Shown: positions 1-11,745, numbered from the stretch's first letter. The stretch: 64,000 nucleotides of DNA from Forficula auricularia (GCA_024734495.1 JALMQS010000099.1:71057335-71121334), one strand, 5' to 3'. The notes: a model not told the origin generated them from the sequence alone. Program-made: numbers and translations.

Positions 1-384
1 ACGCTGACGTGTCGTGTTAAAGCGCGTAGACGAGAACGTCAGCTGACGTGTTAACACGACAGTTGTTCTTTGGTTGCTACAAGGAATACATATTTATTTA
101 TTTAATTTATTAAATATTTATTTAATAACTAACTGTGAGGCCCGGCTTCGGCGGCCTTCTTGCTAACCAAGGGACTAATTAAAATAATTGATTAATTTTT
201 TTCTACTCGTCAGCTGACGTGTTAACACGAACCGTTATATCGTATTGTGAATGCGCCTTAACACAGAGCTGGAATTGCTTCTAGGAAAACGTTTTTCTTT
301 AAGCCCATTAGTTTCAACTTTAATTATATATTATATAAAAAAAAGCATATAGATTAATGCATAATGCATTTTTTTTGTTTATAG
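1..384. other. DRC3 intron 1, right part, with a 20-base direct repeat
   Basis: This is non-coding sequence before DRC3 exon 2 (acceptor tttatag at 378-384). The 20-mer CAGCTGACGTGTTAACACGA occurs at 40-59 and again at 211-230, flanking a GC-rich patch (137-170) in AT-rich DNA. The same arrangement recurs at 11872-12250. I cannot assign it to a known element. Confidence 0.6.
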
Positions 385-3300
385 ATATTCTCAGAATTGA
401 TAATCTCTGGAATTTAAAATCATTGGTAAAGCTTCAATTATGTTGTAATTTTATTGAAAAGATTGAAAATTTAGAAGAATTAATAAATCTGAAAGAACTA
501 GATTTATCATTTAATAATATTGAAAAATTAGAAAATTTGAATCATCTTATTAATTTAGAAATATTTATAATTTTTGAAAATAGAATATCTCATGTGGAAA
601 ATATTGAAAACTTAAAAAATTTAATTATAATCAATTTCGGAAATAATCATATATATGATTGGAATTGTGTAAGTATATTTTGTAAATTTTATTAATATAT
701 ATTAATTGAGTATATTTGAGAGAGGAATTAAAACTATTTGATTTTAGATCAAATATTTAAATGAATTCCCAAAATTGAAAGCGTTAAATTTAGCAGGAAA
801 TCCTTGCTTTGAAAAATCTTATTTTTTTGAATATATTATATGCCTATTGCCTAATTTAGTATATTACGAGTATAAATTAATTACACCTGAACAAAAAGAA
901 AATGCCTTAAAACTTTTTAGGTAAGTTTAATTCTCATTAATTAAATATATTTCAGTCTCTATAAGAGCATCGCGCCTGTCCCTGAAGATCCCTGGTTCGA
1001 ACCGCGGTGTTTATAATAAACAATTTCTTTATTCGCGTATTTAATTTAATTGATAATAATTGCCTTTTTAGTTGAGGCCTCGTTGTGAAAATAATTTTCG
1101 ATCTCGGGTGACAGGGTGTTTGAATGTATATTTTAAAGTGTCATAAAGTTATTGAAATTGGAGAGATTTACTTATAATATTGAGATAAAGACAGAAGACC
1201 TGTGCCAAACAATTTTGCACCCTCTAGTAAGTGTATTTGTATCTTGAATGCAAAATAAAATTTAAAACTTCATTTGAAATAAAGTAATAGTATTAATATT
1301 GTTAAAGATAATAAAATGTTTTTAGTGCAAGTTTCCCTTGGGAAGTGCACTTTTTTCATGTCTTTTTCTACTTAGCTGAAATTAGCCGTTTTTGATAATT
1401 TTTTTCCTTATTCATTAAAGGATAGTTTAAGCCTTAAAGTGGGGAGCAGCTTATTTAATTATTATTAAAATTATCAAGATTAAATTAATCAAGAAAAAAA
1501 TAATTTTACATTAAATTATTAATTAATATCATGTTTCACCTAATACCTACACCACTTTCTCTAAGTAAAATTAAATTATTAATATAGGCTTATATATTAT
1601 TTATTGATAGTTATGATTAAATAATCACATCTTAAAACAAACAAACAAAAGTATTCAAAATCAATTCCTAGATTTTAGCCCAAAGTTAGCGTCTCCGAAT
1701 TTCATTCTTGGAACTCAACTTCACCCACTATCAAGGCCGGACCTTAGATCCTGCGAAATACGGCCGCATAATACGCCAACTGAAGTGTGTCGCCAAACTA
1801 TGATATTGTTTATTAATCCATTACAATTCACTACACGTTTATTTTCATTGGGGTGGGGGGCCCAAAATATTGTTGGTTTACAGTTAAAAAATGTCTAGGA
1901 CCGACTCTGACAAATTTCTGCATCCAACATACTTAATTACACGAACAAACACACATGGAAAAAATTGCTTATATTGCTTTGAATCATTTTAAGATGAATT
2001 AAATATAAATACAAGTTAATAACCATAGAATTCAGGCAAGGAGAAGGAATAAAGCTCTAGCCTCTCCTTGTCATTATGGCTCTTTGCGTCTCTATGGTCT
2101 CCCCTAGGGTGCTGCATTGTTGGCATAAAGGACCGATTATGGACAGAGGGAAAATTATTTTATTGTAAAATGAAACATATAAATATAAATAAGTATTTAA
2201 AGAATAAATAAATAAAAACTTAGGTACTTAATTATTTTATTTCCATATTTAGTGCTGAAGCAATAAAGATGAATGAAGAATTAGTCATTATAAATCATCA
2301 TAAAGAAGAAGCTCTTACAAAATCTAAAGAAAGGGAATTTCATAAACTGGCATTTGTTGACGGTTTTATTGATGATGAATTTTATTATTCTCTTTTTGAA
2401 AATGATCCTGAAGGAAATGCCTTTTCATCGATGAATGATGACACAGAGGCAATATATGACGAGTAAGTTATTTATTTTTATTAAGATATATTCATAACAT
2501 CATTTTTATATCACGGGGTCCATTCGATATCAGAGCGCTAAGCCCATCAGCTTTAAGCTGCATTTCTATACCCTTTTCAATCCATATATAATTCTTCTTT
2601 GTAGACCATACTGGATTCAGATTATTGGCTACTATTATTATTTAGGACTAGTGATCGATGTTTGGATGTCCGTGTGCTGTGATGAATGAAAACCAAAGCC
2701 TACTTGATTGTATTGTATTGTGTTCAAGGCTCTCAAAAGAACGTTACCCGGATGATCGGAGTGGTAGTCTGCAATACCACTTCTCGAGATGATAGACGCT
2801 AGCCTTGCATAACTAAGAGTATGAAGATTTCACTACTTTTATATCAAATTTCAACTTTAGGAGTTCAAGAGCTCCCTAAATTTTTTTTATTTTCTGAATT
2901 TTCATTTGGAACATAAAAAGTCAAAATCGAATCAGTTATTTATTTTGAAAATAAATAAAACATCTTTCCACCAAAATAAACATTCCAATACATTCTGTTC
3001 TCGAGATATCTTGACCACAAAAATAATAAATTAAGCAAATATTAGGATGAATCCAATACTCGGGACCTCCAGGCGATTCTTTCGTCGAACCTATTGAGCA
3101 ATTTTAAAAACATATTGCACGTACACTAAAATGTCGTTGTCCTTATTCCATGTTTTTCACTAATTTAACTTTCAGATTAAGGATAAACATTGGTCAAATT
3201 TGTCAAGAAATTTTTGATAATGGACTCAAAAGTTATGAAATTAGAACAAATGAAATTAAGGAATTTGAAACAGCGTTTATGGAAGCCAAAGAGGAAAGCG

Positions 3301-5482
3301 ATCAACAAACCAGGAGGTATTTTTATTCGTTAATTAAATTTATGTTTTATTGAACTTCATTCTTGAATGTAAATATAAAATTCAGAATTTATAAATTAAC
3401 AAATATTTTTTTGCAACGAAATTTTCTCTGGAGAGAGACGGACTGGTAGAAACTTTAATTGAATGTAATGGAAGGCAGTCCAGAGGTAGTGAGGAAAGAA
3501 AAATTTACACATATCAAATAAGGTGTAATTTATTGGAATCCTTCCTCCTTTCCTTTCAAACCGACGTTTCGGAGGATTTTTCCCTTCCTATTTTTTTTTC
3601 CTATGCCTTTGTTAAAAATGAAGAAAGTTTTTGAATACTACTGTGGAGAGAAGAAGGCAACATTTTATTTGTTTCATTCATTGAACCTTTGAAACCCTGA
3701 AGAAGGAGGGCAAAATCCTCCGAAACGTCGGTTTGAAAGGAAAGGAGGAAGGATTCCAATAAATTACACCTTATTTGATATGTGTTAATTTTTCTTTCCT
3801 CACTACCTCTGGGCTGCCTTCCATTACATTCAATTAACAAATATAATTTTTCGTTGGAACATTAAACGGTAATAAATATCTTAATATTCATAATTCAGGG
3901 GTGCCTCCCCCCCCCCCCCCATTTTATTCACTTCTAAAGAATTAGAAGAGCTTTTTATTTATTACCTTTTGTTTAAGTTATAGGACTTGACCGTTTTTAT
4001 TTTTAGCATAATATAATGCTAAAATGCAACAATTTTCAAACCATGCTTACTTTTATAGGCATAATGTTAGATTTTTTTCTGGGAAAAGTGATTCACATAT
4101 GGCCTAGTGGAATAGTTAAGTTTATTCTGGCTTAGGAATTAGAAAAGAAATCAGAATCAGCTAAAGATCTAATTATTGCCCATTAGATATAAAAGCCCGT
4201 ATTTGATTAAAAATATTTAATGGTTTTAGCATTTTCGAATATTATATTGAGAAAAAATGTAATTTATTCTTCGAAACTAAAAGGGTAATGGATCAAATAT
4301 CTAATGAAATTGGAGATGTTTCTAAATATATGGATCGAATAGATTTTTTAACTGAAGATTTCATTACCTTAATTGAAGATTCAACGCAACAAGTTATGAA
4401 TAAAGAAATTATTATTAAAGAGCAACTTGAGGTGAGTTTTTATATTTTAGATATCAATTGAGAAAAAATAATTTAAGAAACTAATTCATTATTAGACTAA
4501 CACAATATTAAAAAGGTTTTTGTTAGAATTCAATTTTTATGGAAATTATTTAGATATCTAATAATATTTCGAAGTTTTTTCGGGATAGAACACACACATG
4601 CTGCAAATAAATCTGATTTTCTATAAGTACACGTTAAATAAGTGTAATTCAGAATCACTTTAGTCATTAGGCGATATAGAAAATAGGGGCCAAAAAGTAT
4701 TTTTCAAAATTATAAACTATTTGAGATTTGATTCGTAAAATTTTTCCTAATTATCATCAAGCAGATGACAAAATCTTAAAAATACATCTATTAAATAAAT
4801 AAATGTTCACTTTTATAATATTTTACAAAATGTTTTTCATCAATGGATTATTATTTCGAGTTTGATTTTCAGAATAATTTTTTTCTTTTCTTTTAGGAAG
4901 TGATATCAAATTTTGAACGTAATTTATTAGATCTTGTAACAACATTTATTGAAAGTATTCAGGCAAGTTTTTCCTCTATTCGAGGATTCGAATGGGATTT
5001 TGTAGAATTTTTAGGAAATGAAACAACAAAGTTTCAAAATGTTATTATTCTCAGGTCAGATGAACCGGACTTTGATATTTCTGACGATTTGAAGCAGGTA
5101 TATTTGATGTGCATTATTCCCAAGTCAGAATTATTATATTATATTTTAAAATAATTAAATAGATATTTGCAGATAAAGAAATATTAAATAATGCAATGAC
5201 ATCAACACGGGAAGCACATTTCTTAGTAATTGATACTAGGGAAGACAGTATTATTAAAAATATAAAATCCTGGGCCGAGGAATTAATTAATAATATAAAA
5301 TTGTAAATATATATAATATATAATCTATATTAATATATATTTGCCAATTTATCTTTATTTATCTTTGTTTTAGGGAGGAAATAGAAAGAAATCGAAGAAA
5401 ATTACGTGAAATAAGACATTTCTTTGATCTTCAAGGAGAAGAATTTGATCAATTGACAAATACTGATAGTTTTTCAACGTAG
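385..5482 (+). CDS. DRC3: DRC3 (LRRC48), copy 1: exons 2-9, intact
   Basis: Subunit of the nexin-dynein regulatory complex of motile cilia and flagella, which in insects mainly means sperm tails. Exons: 385-668, 748-920, 2253-2462, 3176-3316, 4230-4431, 4897-5097, 5163-5302, 5374-5482 (TAG at 5480-5482). All have AG/GT borders and all phases agree. Exons 2-3 encode SDS22-like leucine-rich repeats (LQLCCNFIEKIENLEEL, LKELDLSFNNIEKLENL) and the LRR cap ending LPNLVYYEY. Later exons give the helical C-terminal half, with family motifs NFERNLLDLVTTFIESIQ and FADKEILNNA. Exon 2 begins with the last two bases of a codon, so exon 1 is missing here; a fitting exon 1 lies at 10522-10681. With it the protein would be 539 residues, close to the animal orthologues. 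Identification is by family knowledge and is strong; whether this copy is expressed is unknown. Confidence 0.92.
669..2252. other. DRC3 introns 2-3 (copy 1), with a tRNA-like SINE remnant
   Basis: Intron 2 is short (669-747). Intron 3 (921-2252) contains a tRNA-like relic at about 950-1010 with a good B-box-like TGGTTCGAACC. The rest is AT-rich unique-looking sequence. A more GC-rich stretch at 1725-1760 and another at 2040-2145 have no open frame I can support. Confidence 0.5.
3455..3838. mobile_element. Foldback element with hammerhead-like core (DRC3 intron 5, copy 1)
   Basis: Two arms of about 115 bases, near 3465-3580 and 3712-3835, are reverse complements separated by about 130 bases. 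The right arm holds a hammerhead-like motif on + at 3692-3734; the left arm keeps only its GAAACGTC half on -. There is no protein-coding capacity. The same element is in copy 2 at about 15328-15710. Confidence 0.8.
3692..3734 (+). ncRNA. Hammerhead-ribozyme-like motif
   Basis: Parts in order: AAACC (3692-3696), CTGAAGA (3697-3703), stem II AGGAGG...TCCTCC around the loop GCAAAA, GAAA (3722-3725), ACGT self-complementary stem III, cleavage triplet GTC ending at 3729, and GGTTT (3730-3734) pairing with AAACC as stem I. The core differs from the canonical CTGATGA by U7 to A, a position usually described as tolerant. The short palindromic stem III suggests it would act as a dimer. Activity is inferred only. 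In copy 2 the core reads CCGAAGA (near 15566), which should weaken it. Confidence 0.65.
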
Positions 5483-5696
5483 CTCAGAGTTGGGGTTTCA
5501 ATTTAGATTTTTGATTTTTTTTAATTGTATATTATATTATTTTAGAAAATGATAGGTATTTTGAATATTTTTTAGTATTTATAAAGAAAAAATTCAAGTA
5601 AAAGTAAAATAATTATACTTTAATTAAAACTTACTAATTAAAGAATGAGAATTACATATATAAAATAATTTCTATTATACATTTCATTTCATCATT

Positions 5697-7972
5697 TTAC
5701 TTCTTTTTTAATGATTCTAAATAAAGGCCAAGACCTTTTTGAACATAAGGTTGAGAAACAGTGGCGACAAACACTTCAAGATCTCCTTCTCTATTATTTA
5801 ACAATGCTTCAATAGCTGGACGACGTATCAGTGTTTTTGTCATTTGTCGTGCAAAGGCTAAAACAGTTTATTTTTGTTAAATAAATTTACATATTTTAAT
5901 ATGTATGTATATGTATATAATTATATACTCTATATACCTGGAATTTTGTTAATATTAGCAAGATAGGCTTCAGCTTGAGCAATTCCTTCAGATTTATTAG
6001 TAGTTACTTCATCCACTAATCCAATTTTTTGAGCCTCTTCTGTGGTAAACATTTTCCCAGTAATCAATGCTGATTCCGCGTGTCTTCTTGGAAGAATATT
6101 AAAATATGGATCCATAAACCTAAAATTGTATATAATTTATTATCATCAAATTCGGACAGAAAAGAAGAAAGAATAACAAATTATAATTTTTTCTAAGCTT
6201 GTAATTTGTAGTATTATTATGACTTTTGTCTTCATACATGGCCGTGTTAGAACCCCCGAAATGTTAAGGTAAAAATATAAGTTTTACAGGATATAAATGA
6301 ATATGCAATTTCGAAAAGGGCACATCTCGCATATTTTGACAAATACACTTTTTCATATAAATGTAACCTAAAAGCTTCCCTGCACCTACTATTCTCGAAA
6401 AAGGCACATTTCTGGTAATAATTTTACTGTCCCAAAATTTAACTCAAAATAAATTTTATATATTTTACACTGCTTTAGAAAATAGGTTTTTTTTATTCAT
6501 GAGCATTTTCAATTTTCAGACATGTGCCCTTTTCGAAATTGCATATTCAAATAAACACTCTATAAAAATTTAATACAAAAAATACTCTATTAGAAAAAGC
6601 AATCTGGCCATTTGGGAGGTTGTCTCTTTTTTTTTTTTTTTTAATGATATTGATGTGAGAAGGAGATACACCAGAAGGTGCATCCCCTAAAGCCCTGTAT
6701 GGGCTGGCCCCTCCATCGTGAAAAGAAAAGAGTAGAAGGAAAGAAGCCGGAATCACGAGCCGAATCTCAGAAAGTTAGATACAATCCAATTTACTAAGTT
6801 TTAAGGGCTTCGAGCAGTGGTAAATTCTCAGCGCGATAAATTAGGTTAAATTTATCTCCCACTTAATTTGTATTACCAGACCCTATACTTACAGAAAAAA
6901 TGTCTGGGTATAGCAGGGAATCGAACCCGAGACCTCCGGGTTGCCAGCCAGAGATGCTGACCATTACACCAGGGAGGCGGACTCCTACTCCTAGGAGTTA
7001 TCTATACTCCCCTAACCTCCCCTCGAATGTTACAGAATAATAAAAGTAAATGACAATAACAATTTAATTACCATTGTGGTGCAACAATCCCTAAACGTGT
7101 TTCATTCAATCCAATAGTGAATTTAGGGCCTAACATAATACGATAATCGCAGCTTATAGAAAGAAGACAGCCACCTGCAGGACTATGTCCCTAATTAAAA
7201 AAGAAAATGTAAAAAACAAAAACAAACAATAACTTATAAAAGTGTATCTCGTTATATATTGATGATTTATAAGTTGACGATTGCAAACATAGCTAGTTAG
7301 ATTGAAAATTATTTGAATTTTTTAATAGATAACAGAAACTCACATCTAATCTACAATAGAAGGCAATGTTATTCTATTTAAGATTTAAATAATTTTCCTG
7401 CAAATGTTTCGTCAAACAAAAAATCTAATGAAAACAAAATACATAAAATTAAATGAAAAAATAAAAAAATAATTAAATAAGAAATCATATTTATTAGAAT
7501 CTATATTGTTATATAATTTTTAAATTTTCAAAATGACCAGAAGAATAAAAAAAATGAAGATTTTAAGGATGTGTTTTTATTCGAAAAGTTCACCTTTCTC
7601 TGAATAATGTTTTTTTTCAAGATTCTAAGATTTTAAAATTTTCAAAAATTAACATTGAGAAAATTTACCTCAGGCATGTTGAAATATTTGAAAAAGCCAA
7701 TCTGTTTTTATTTAAATTTATTTTTCTGAAAAGTTATCGAAAAAAATAGATTTCGAAATATTAATATTTAATATTTTTTAAAAATTATTTTAATATAAAA
7801 GTAAAATAAAAAAAATATAAGTTACGTTGATAAGAGCAACGGTCGCAAATGGAGCTCCATAAAGTTTTAACCAACATTTTTGAAGTGTTGTCCAGAATTT
7901 TCTCACTCTATCTGGATCAAATTTATACATTTCCATTATGTCCAATCCTGCGCTGAATACTTTATCATTTGC
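5697..7972 (-). CDS. ECI1: ECI1 (enoyl-CoA delta-isomerase 1), copy 1: exons 3-6, intact
   Basis: Mitochondrial crotonase-fold enzyme that moves cis-3 or trans-3 double bonds to trans-2, allowing beta-oxidation of unsaturated fatty acids. Exons on -: 7972-7826, 7190-7072, 6119-5938, 5857-5697 (TAA), with splice phases consistent. Visible motifs: VFSAGLDIMEM and INGHSPAGG, which form the oxyanion hole in this family; IGLNETRLGIV, which holds the catalytic glutamate; and FARQMTKTLIRRPAIEALL near the C-terminus. The end LYLESLKKK matches the length of the family C-terminus. Exon 3 needs an upstream exon ending in phase 0; fitting exons 1-2 lie at 23273-23577, beyond copy 2. DRC3 converges from the left. 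Intron 4 (6120-7071) holds a SINE. Confidence 0.92.
6627..6980 (-). mobile_element. tRNA-derived SINE (family 1), ECI1 intron
   Basis: On the minus strand it starts with a tRNA-like head (TCCCTGGTGTAATGG A-box region, GGGTTCGATTCC B box), has a unique body, and ends in a poly(A) run (T-run at about 6628-6642 on +). Its 3' part matches the 3' tail of the LINE at 55370-55450 (CACGATGGAGGGRCCARCC, then GGGGATGCACCTT). Copy 2 has the same element at about 18480-18842. It is not a functional tRNA gene, because the arms do not all pair. Confidence 0.8.
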
Positions 7973-8295
7973 CTGCAATGAAAATAAGAACAATTCATTT
8001 CATATTTGGAAAATATTTACAAAAAATTGGAGTCTCGGTAAGCTCGCCAGTTAGAGCAGCCTTAATAATAAACATAAATATAATAAACTATTTAGAAATT
8101 TATTTTTTATTTAATCATCTTGAAAAAAATTATATTTTCTTCATTTTTGAACAAGAAATTTTAAAAATCCAACTAGTTCTCCGCGTTGAAAAACAACAAA
8201 AAAAACAAACAAACAAAAAACATTTTGGCACCAGAACGAACTTTCTACGACTTTCTGTTCATGAATTATCATGGATAACGAAAAAAATCATGATT
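7973..8295. other. ECI1 intron 2 portion (copy 1)
   Basis: AT-rich intron upstream of ECI1 exon 3. It contains a dispersed repeat (TTTTGGCACCAGAACGAACT at 8222-8241) seen again near 20390 and 44363. No coding signal. Confidence 0.5.
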
Positions 8296-8487
8296 TTTTT
8301 TTTTTTTTGGCTTTTCGGCCTTTCTAGCCATAAGCCTAATTACGATACTAGTTATATTTTTTTTTTAAATTTGTCTCTACCCCCGGGGTCAGATTTTAGC
8401 TTGATACCTCGAGTCGGATTCGAACCCGGGTCCCCTGGTTAGCTCGCTGTCATGCTACCGCCTAGCCTATCTGACCCCCCCCCCCCC
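8296..8487 (-). mobile_element. tRNA-derived SINE (family 2), right end lost in copy 1
   Basis: Read on -, it has a G-run head, a tRNA-like part with B box GGGTTCGAATCC and the segment TAGGCTAGGCGGTAGC, a body containing GGCTAGAAAGGCCGAAAAGCC, then poly(A). Other copies: 20466-20670, 28118-28304 and a 3' fragment at 59149-59240 on +. Here the sequence after the C-run is unrelated to the flank of copy 2. Confidence 0.85.
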
Positions 8488-8547
8488 AAGCATTATCAGC
8501 CGCAGAGCTGACAAGCCGTTTGGCCACCTCGGCGCTGCGATTCGACA

Positions 8548-8790
8548 CCGTTGGACTATTATTTGTGGGGTGCCGTCAAAGATAAGTGTTACGCCGACAA
8601 GCCAGAGACAATTGACGCTTTAAAGGACAATATTCGTGAAGCCATTGGTGAAATACAGCTGCACACAATCGATAATGTGCTTAAAAATTGGACCGATCGT
8701 GTAGCTACTGCATGGCCAGCCGAGGAAGCCATTTGAATGAAATTATTTTCCATTATTAACCGGAAGGATTGTACTTTCAACAAAAAAGAA
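8548..8790 (+). pseudogene. Tc1/mariner-superfamily transposase, C-terminal fragment
   Basis: The open frame includes YYLWGAVKDKCYADKPETID and VLKNWTDRVATAW, the pattern of the C-terminal end of mariner-like (DDE_3) transposases, in which a W-G near the end of the catalytic domain is followed by helices ending N-W-x-x-R. The catalytic D/D residues lie outside the fragment. The frame near the end (AWPAEEAI) looks shifted from the usual G-x-H ending. Non-functional relic. Confidence 0.7.
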
Positions 8791-9079
8791 ATTTGAGAAA
8801 ATATTCAGTAGTTTTTTTATAGCATTTAAAAAAAGTTATTTGGCGGACCCTATATATATTCTGTAAGATCGGATAAAACTTTCTTTTTAGTTCCAATTCA
8901 TTTGTTGAGGTTCTCGAAAAATAATTTCTGTACCAATCCACTTTTGAATAAACTTCAGAGAAATTCTTCTTAAAGCTTTTTTTGAAGGCCTTCCAAGTGA
9001 ACAATGATATCTGCAACCACATCTGGTATTTTGGAGATATTGGTAGCATGTTGCTCACATAACTCACGCTTACCACGTG

Positions 9080-9134
9080 AAACGTTCCGGCGTAACACCA
9101 GTGGTACGTGTACCACCTGCTGGGAACCCCTGCC
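9080..9134 (-). mobile_element. hAT-like terminus
   Basis: On the minus strand the segment begins CAGGGGTTCCCAGCAGGTGG and continues through GTACACGTACCACTGG, the layout of hAT-family ends (CAGNGGTTCCCA followed by palindromic GGTACGTGTACC). I could not find the partner end. Confidence 0.45.
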
Positions 9135-10135
9135 CTAGACCATTGTAGATCTGCCCCGTCTTTTCTCTTTTATAGATATCACCATGGCTTTTGTTCTGGC
9201 GAGATAAAATCAATAATCCCTCCAAAGGCTTCATTTGCACACAAAATACGCGATTTTCTAAGATTCAACATTCCTACGCGCTCAAGGTCCTTTCTGCTCC
9301 ATTTGAGTCAAAATGAAGTGTAGTACCTATATCTAATATTTAATAAAATAAGTTAAAATACAAATGAAAAATAATAGAATTAAAAAATAAATAGAATATA
9401 TATATTAAGGACACTTTTGTGTATAAGGACACTTTTGTCCGTTTATTGATTTAAAATAAAATAAAATAGAATGAAAGCCGTAAATGTTTGAAATAAAAAC
9501 AATCATAAAAAATAATTAAATACAAAAAAGTTAGTTTGATTTATTCAAATCAGCTGATAATAACTCTTTTATGATTTGGCAATGCCTTGTATTAATACTG
9601 ATAATGTTTACATCCAAACATAGCATTTATGTGATTTTTAAAAGTAAATATCTAAGTAAATTCGTCAGTCAATCATTTATTTTTAAAAGAAACCCGTGGC
9701 TGTTTCAAAAAGCTATTTTTTTTTTTTTAACTTTATAAAATCAACTAATAGTATAATTCAAGAGAAAGTGTTAAGATCTTAATTTTCCATAAGACTTTAA
9801 AAAATGTTTATATTTTCAAAAATTTGCCCCCCTAATGTGTGATTCAAACTTCACCAAAGCATAGATAGAGACTTAAACTATTATAAAAAATTACGTTATA
9901 TAATCTAATATTTTTTATTTAACATTGGCGACGAAGGACCTCCTTAAATTGATACTAACCGAACAAACGCATTCGCCAATTCGTTTATCCCTATGACATC
10001 TAGAGACTGGAACTCTCTTCCTCCGACCGTCTTCCCAGCAAACTTATATCCTTCAATCTTTCAAGACCCGTATCCACAGACATACCTTCGACTCCTACCC
10101 AATCCCTAAATTCTTCTTACTTTTCACGATACAAG
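9135..10135 (+). pseudogene. jockey-like LINE reverse transcriptase 3' fragment, interrupted
   Basis: 9155-9320 encodes FYRYHHGFCSGEIKSIIPPK, and 9960-10120 encodes FANSFIPMTSRDWNSLPPTV followed by the family C-terminus. Both match the end of the LINE frame at 47816-48772. About 630 bases of AT-rich sequence separate the two parts, so the copy was interrupted by an insertion or rearranged. No intact frame. Confidence 0.75.
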
Positions 10136-10521
10136 GGTCCACCGCGGACTACAGAGGTTGTAACAAATTTTTGGTGCAACTTTTCTTGTATCAATTTCAT
10201 TATATATAAAAAAAAATACCCTTACGAGAAAAAGTTAATTTTGTATTGCTGTATGTATTCTCTCCCCATTCAATAAACGCAAAATTATCAAACGAATATT
10301 TATAATTATATATTTAAATAGAGAAGTGTATTTTTAAGATTTTATAAAAAACAAAATTTAATAAAAAAAATGAATAGTATATAAATTACATAATAATGCT
10401 GAAAGAGTGGCATATGGTTTTAGGGAGGTGTTGCCTAGGTGACCAAATGATTATAAATAAAATACCTATACTAAAAGATTAAAATAATTTTAAAATCTAA
10501 ATTTCTATGAATTAATAGAAA
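10136..10521. promoter_or_regulatory. Upstream region of DRC3 exon 1
   Basis: AT-rich sequence between the LINE relic and the DRC3 start codon. It should contain the DRC3 promoter and 5' UTR, but I recognise no TATA box or initiator with confidence. Confidence 0.25.
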
Positions 10522-10681
10522 ATGGAAAAATTTAGAGACCCCAAAGAACCCAAAGTTATTGACAAAGATTTAATTTTGAAATTGATTTATGAACAAGGTC
10601 CTCAAGAAGAAGCTGGAAGAATTGCAAGAGAGGATGGGCTTTTGATTGAAGAAGTAACAAATTTAAGAATTGAATACAAGC
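10522..10681 (+). CDS. DRC3: DRC3 exon 1 (start codon)
   Basis: The ATG at 10522 opens MEKFRDPKEPKVIDKDLILK, then EQGPQEEAGRIAREDGLLIE. This matches the conserved N-terminus of DRC3, where the EQGP-EEAG-LA block precedes the first LRR. The exon ends LRIEYK plus one base, with donor C/GTAAAT at 10681. That base joins the two leading bases of exon 2 to give H-ILRIDNLW, which fits the family exactly. It is the only exon 1 visible, placed between copies 1 and 2, so by position it belongs to copy 2. Too short and too split to stand out as an open frame. Confidence 0.92.
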
Positions 10682-10699
10682 GTAAATATTTATAATACA

Positions 10700-11149
10700 C
10701 ATATATAATAATAAATTTAACTATAATATTAAAATAAAAAATTACAAAATATAAAAAATCAAAGGAAGTAATTTTTCCTAAGTGAAAGAAAACCTACTTA
10801 ATAAATAAATTAATAACGAATGAAATTTTTCTCATTAATATATCAAAGAATAATTAACACATTAACGAGAATTGTTTTGATCGCGCTTTTTAAACAAGAT
10901 ATATATCGCGAGACTACTGCTGGTTGAAGCTATTGAGTCTGCCGAGTCTTAAATCTGGACCAAGAGAGAATGAAAAAGATGTGATCCATTTGCCAGGACC
11001 CAGAATCATTTCGCGATTAGTCCGTATGACACATTTTATATCATACACTGATATGGATCACCAAATGAATTTGAAATCTGAGATGTTATATATTCAATCT
11101 CCCAGTCCAAAGCGCCCGATCTGTTAACACGTATGTTAGGTGTTTGCCA
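10700..11149. other. DRC3 intron 1, left part, with a dispersed repeat
   Basis: 10820-10905 is the reverse complement of part of 26085-26165 (shared GTTTTGATCGCGCTTTTT and ATATATCGCGA-like pieces), so it belongs to a mobile element. No coding signal. Confidence 0.45.
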
Positions 11150-11385
11150 TTAATTAATCATAAGTTTCCTTTATTTATTCAATCGCGAATCGAATGCAGA
11201 TGATTTTTGTCAAATATTAAGTGAAAATATTCGAATTTATATATTTCTAACTTGAAATAGCGAAGTTAATAATTTATTTTTCACTTAATATTTGACAAAA
11301 ATCATTCGCATTTTATTCGCGATCGAATGAAATACAGAAACTTATGATTTATTAATAATCAATCTTTCTTTGTAGATATAAAAAG
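11150..11385. mobile_element. Inverted-repeat MITE
   Basis: The left arm (about 11150-11232) and right arm (about 11278-11365) are reverse complements with small differences, around GTCAAATATTAAGTGAAAA / TTTTCACTTAATATTTGAC. A related right-arm sequence occurs at 26205-26280. Confidence 0.7.
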
Positions 11386-11391
11386 AAAGAG

Positions 11392-11745
11392 CTAATATCT
11401 TTCTTTTGCAAAAGATAAGAGTAAATAAATATTATATTTAATATGAGTTAGATTTTTAAATGTCACTTGCTCTACACAAAAGTTAAAAAATTTTTTCAAT
11501 ATATATATTTCGGGCTATCAATTCATCTTTCAGAAGTACAGAAAATAACTTTTAACTAGTTATTTTCTGTACTTCCTGAAGATATGGGTTGATAGCCCGA
11601 AATATATATATTGAAAAAGAAACATTTTTACATCTTTTAATTTTTTAACTTTAATGTGAAACAAGTGACCAAGAATCCTTAACTCATATTAAATGAATAT
11701 TAAATATAATATTTATTTAGTCTTATCTTTATTAAAGATATTTCA
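11392..11745. mobile_element. Foldback element with hammerhead-like core
   Basis: Long imperfect inverted repeat, with arms of about 170 bases centred near 11555-11560 (inner arms CAGAAGTACAGAAAATAAC and its complement). The right arm carries a hammerhead-like motif. The left arm has the same motif on - with one extra A in the core. Sits in DRC3 intron 1 just before copy 2. Confidence 0.75.
11571..11617 (+). ncRNA. Hammerhead-ribozyme-like motif
   Basis: CTGAAGA at 11576-11582, stem II GGGTT...AGCCC closing before GAAA (11599-11602), then a self-complementary ATATATATAT stem III ending in an NUH triplet (ATT), then GAA. Stem I is short (TTC with GAA). Weaker than the 3692 and 23146 examples. 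Confidence 0.5.

Larger units (their letters stand above)
1..8487. repeat. 8.5-kb duplicated segment, copy 1 (clean copy)
   Basis: This whole block recurs at 11872-20670 in the same orientation, including introns, SINEs and a foldback element. Base 2 aligns with 11872, so the duplication reaches the left edge of the window or beyond. The right end lies in the C-run of a SINE (8475-8487), after which the two copies diverge. Coding exons here (DRC3 exons 2-9, ECI1 exons 3-6) are open and splice in phase. This copy lacks DRC3 exon 1 and ECI1 exons 1-2 inside the window. It could be a real tandem duplication or an assembly duplicate. Confidence 0.95.

Noticed and set aside
6880..6980. tRNA gene on - with GGGTTCGATTCC
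   Set aside because: It continues into a SINE body and poly(A) tail, and the cloverleaf arms do not all pair; a tRNA-derived SINE fits better.
8390..8470. tRNA gene on - with GGGTTCGAATCC
   Set aside because: Same reason: it is the head of a SINE family with four copies here.
8589..9076. Minus-strand frames of 64 and 99 codons
   Set aside because: The first is the antisense shadow of the transposase fragment; the second has no recognised family and lies in transposon debris.
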